Shown one piece after another: positions 12,878 through 13,752 of a stretch of DNA of 13,752 nucleotides. The stretch's first letter is position 1; the number at the start of each line of letters is the position of its first letter. A program made the position numbers and the translations under genes. The stretch lies in assembly GCA_947307375.1 (NCBI GenBank), contig CAMZIX010000022.1:1-13752 (forward strand), given 5' to 3'. The stretch comes from an uncultured Clostridia bacterium (GTDB taxonomy: Bacteria; Bacillota_A; Clostridia; Oscillospirales; Oscillospiraceae). The notes under the pieces were generated by a model, which did no database searches, had not been told where the DNA came from, and saw nothing but the letters and a program-made list of their open reading frames with translations.

Positions 12878-13752
12878 TTACAGGTTGTAATACTTCTCGA
12901 ACTCCGCCGGATGCGGGATCTGCGAGAGCTCCAGACACTCGGCGCGCTTGCGCTTGATGAAGCCCTTGAGAAGCTCCTCCGGGAAAACGCCGCCGGCGGT
13001 CAGGTAGTCGTGATCCTGCTCCAGCGCGTCCAGCGCCTGCTCCAGCGAGGTGGGCAGCTGGTGCAGCTTGGCCTTTTCCTCGGCGGGCAGCTCAAAGAGG
13101 TTCATGTCGTAGGGGCCCCAGCCGTTGGCGTGCGGGTCGATCTGATTTTTGATGCCGTCGATGCCGGCCATCAGGATGGCGGCGTAGCAGAAATAGGGAT
13201 TGCAGGTGGCGTCCGGGTTGCGCAGCTCGAAGCGGCGGAGCTTCGGGCTCTTGGCATAGGCCGGGATGCGGATGACGGCGCTGCGGTTCGAGGTGGCGTA
13301 CCCGACGGTCACGGGCGCCTCAAAGCCGGGCACCAGGCGCTTGAAGGAGTTGGTGGAGGGATTGGTGAGCGCGCAGAGCGAAGCGATGTGCTTGAGCAGG
13401 CCGCCCATGAACCAATGGGCCTCGCGGCTCAAATGCGAATAGCCCTCGTCGTCGGAGAAGACCGGCTCGCCGTCCTTGAGGAGCAGCATGTGCACGTGCA
13501 TGCCGCTGCCCGCCTCGCCGTAGACCGGCTTGGGCATCAGCGTGGCGCTCAGGCCGTACTTGCGGGCCACATTGTGGATGATGTATTTGATGCTCATCGT
13601 GCCGTCGGCCATCTTGGACATCGGGCCCAGCAGCGGCTCGATCTCGAACTGGCCGGCGCCGCCCACCTCGGGGTGGTGGTACTTGACGGGGATGCCCGCC
13701 TTCTCGATCTCCAGGCACATCTCGCTGCGGCACTCGTAGGTGCGGTCCAGGG
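12878..13752 (-). CDS. glnA: Glutamine synthetase type I, C-terminal part
   Basis: This is the last ~291 residues of a ~440-residue glutamine synthetase, which makes glutamine from glutamate, ammonia and ATP. The frame is open to the window edge (first complete codon ends at 13750), so the ATG at 13720 is internal. Visible landmarks are HHPEVGGAGQFEIE, the GEAGSGMHVHM loop with its active-site His, NPSTNSFKRLVPGFEAPV, NRSAVIRIP, RRFELRNPDATCNPYF and the C-terminal HPAEFEKYYNL. The segment that carries the adenylylated Tyr in enteric enzymes (NLYDLPPEE) reads NLFELPAEE, with Phe encoded at 13094-13096, so control by adenylylation is not expected at this site. Feedback inhibition or regulator binding is more likely. 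A terminator follows the stop; upstream control elements are outside the window. Confidence 0.95.
   Translation of the reverse strand, partial: LDRTYECRSEMCLEIEKAGIPVKYHHPEVGGAGQFEIEPLLGPMSKMADGTMSIKYIIHNVARKYGLSATLMPKPVYGEAGSGMHVHMLLLKDGEPVFSDDEGYSHLSREAHWFMGGLLKHIASLCALTNPSTNSFKRLVPGFEAPVTVGYATSNRSAVIRIPAYAKSPKLRRFELRNPDATCNPYFCYAAILMAGIDGIKNQIDPHANGWGPYDMNLFELPAEEKAKLHQLPTSLEQALDALEQDHDYLTAGGVFPEELLKGFIKRKRAECLELSQIPHPAEFEKYYNL

Overview
This is a GC-rich (roughly 60-65%) chromosomal segment with Gram-positive style signals: strong GGAGG ribosome binding sites, several promoters of the form TTGnnn-17 nt-TAnAnT, compact intrinsic terminators, and two lipoproteins with clear lipoboxes. Together with a type I glutamine synthetase, a PHP phosphatase, an NhaC-type antiporter and an iron-sulfur flavoprotein, it suggests an anaerobic Clostridia member, probably of the Oscillospirales and gut-associated. 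This is inference from style and gene content; no rRNA or other marker is present. There are no tRNAs, rRNAs, CRISPR arrays, insertion sequences or phage genes.

Layout. (1) 1-1866: a redox pair, the C-terminal part of a CrtI/phytoene-desaturase-like FAD oxidoreductase followed one base later by an NAD(P)H-FAD-[2Fe-2S] reductase. (2) 2033-2892: a monocistronic lipoprotein of unknown function between its own promoter and terminator. (3) 2945-4080: a monocistronic PHP-domain phosphoesterase. (4) 4084-5609: a promoter, a 38-codon small ORF, a hairpin over the next ribosome binding site, a chloramphenicol-acetyltransferase-like enzyme, and a flavodoxin-fold iron-sulfur flavoprotein. (5) 5643-7262: an NhaC-family antiporter with an inverted repeat around its -35 box. 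(6) 7266-10599: a three-gene operon of an MBOAT acyltransferase, an AlgJ/AlgX-like SGNH protein and a small lipoprotein. (7) 10556-12821, minus strand: a 711-residue membrane-anchored protein with transglutaminase-like and esterase domains, convergent with the acylation operon across a 44-bp perfect palindromic terminator. (8) 12827-13752, minus strand: the C-terminal two thirds of glutamine synthetase and its terminator.

How the genes may work together. The MBOAT and SGNH proteins form a recognised export-and-transfer acylation pair for a surface polymer. The facing esterase/transglutaminase protein could act on the same envelope layer, but this is inferred only from position. The CAT-like gene looks like an inducible translational-attenuation unit: a short coding leader ends just before a hairpin that covers the ribosome binding site. 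The first two genes look like a two-component system that feeds NAD(P)H electrons to a flavoprotein of unknown substrate. The most novel leads are the CAT leader, the transglutaminase-esterase fusion and the redox pair.
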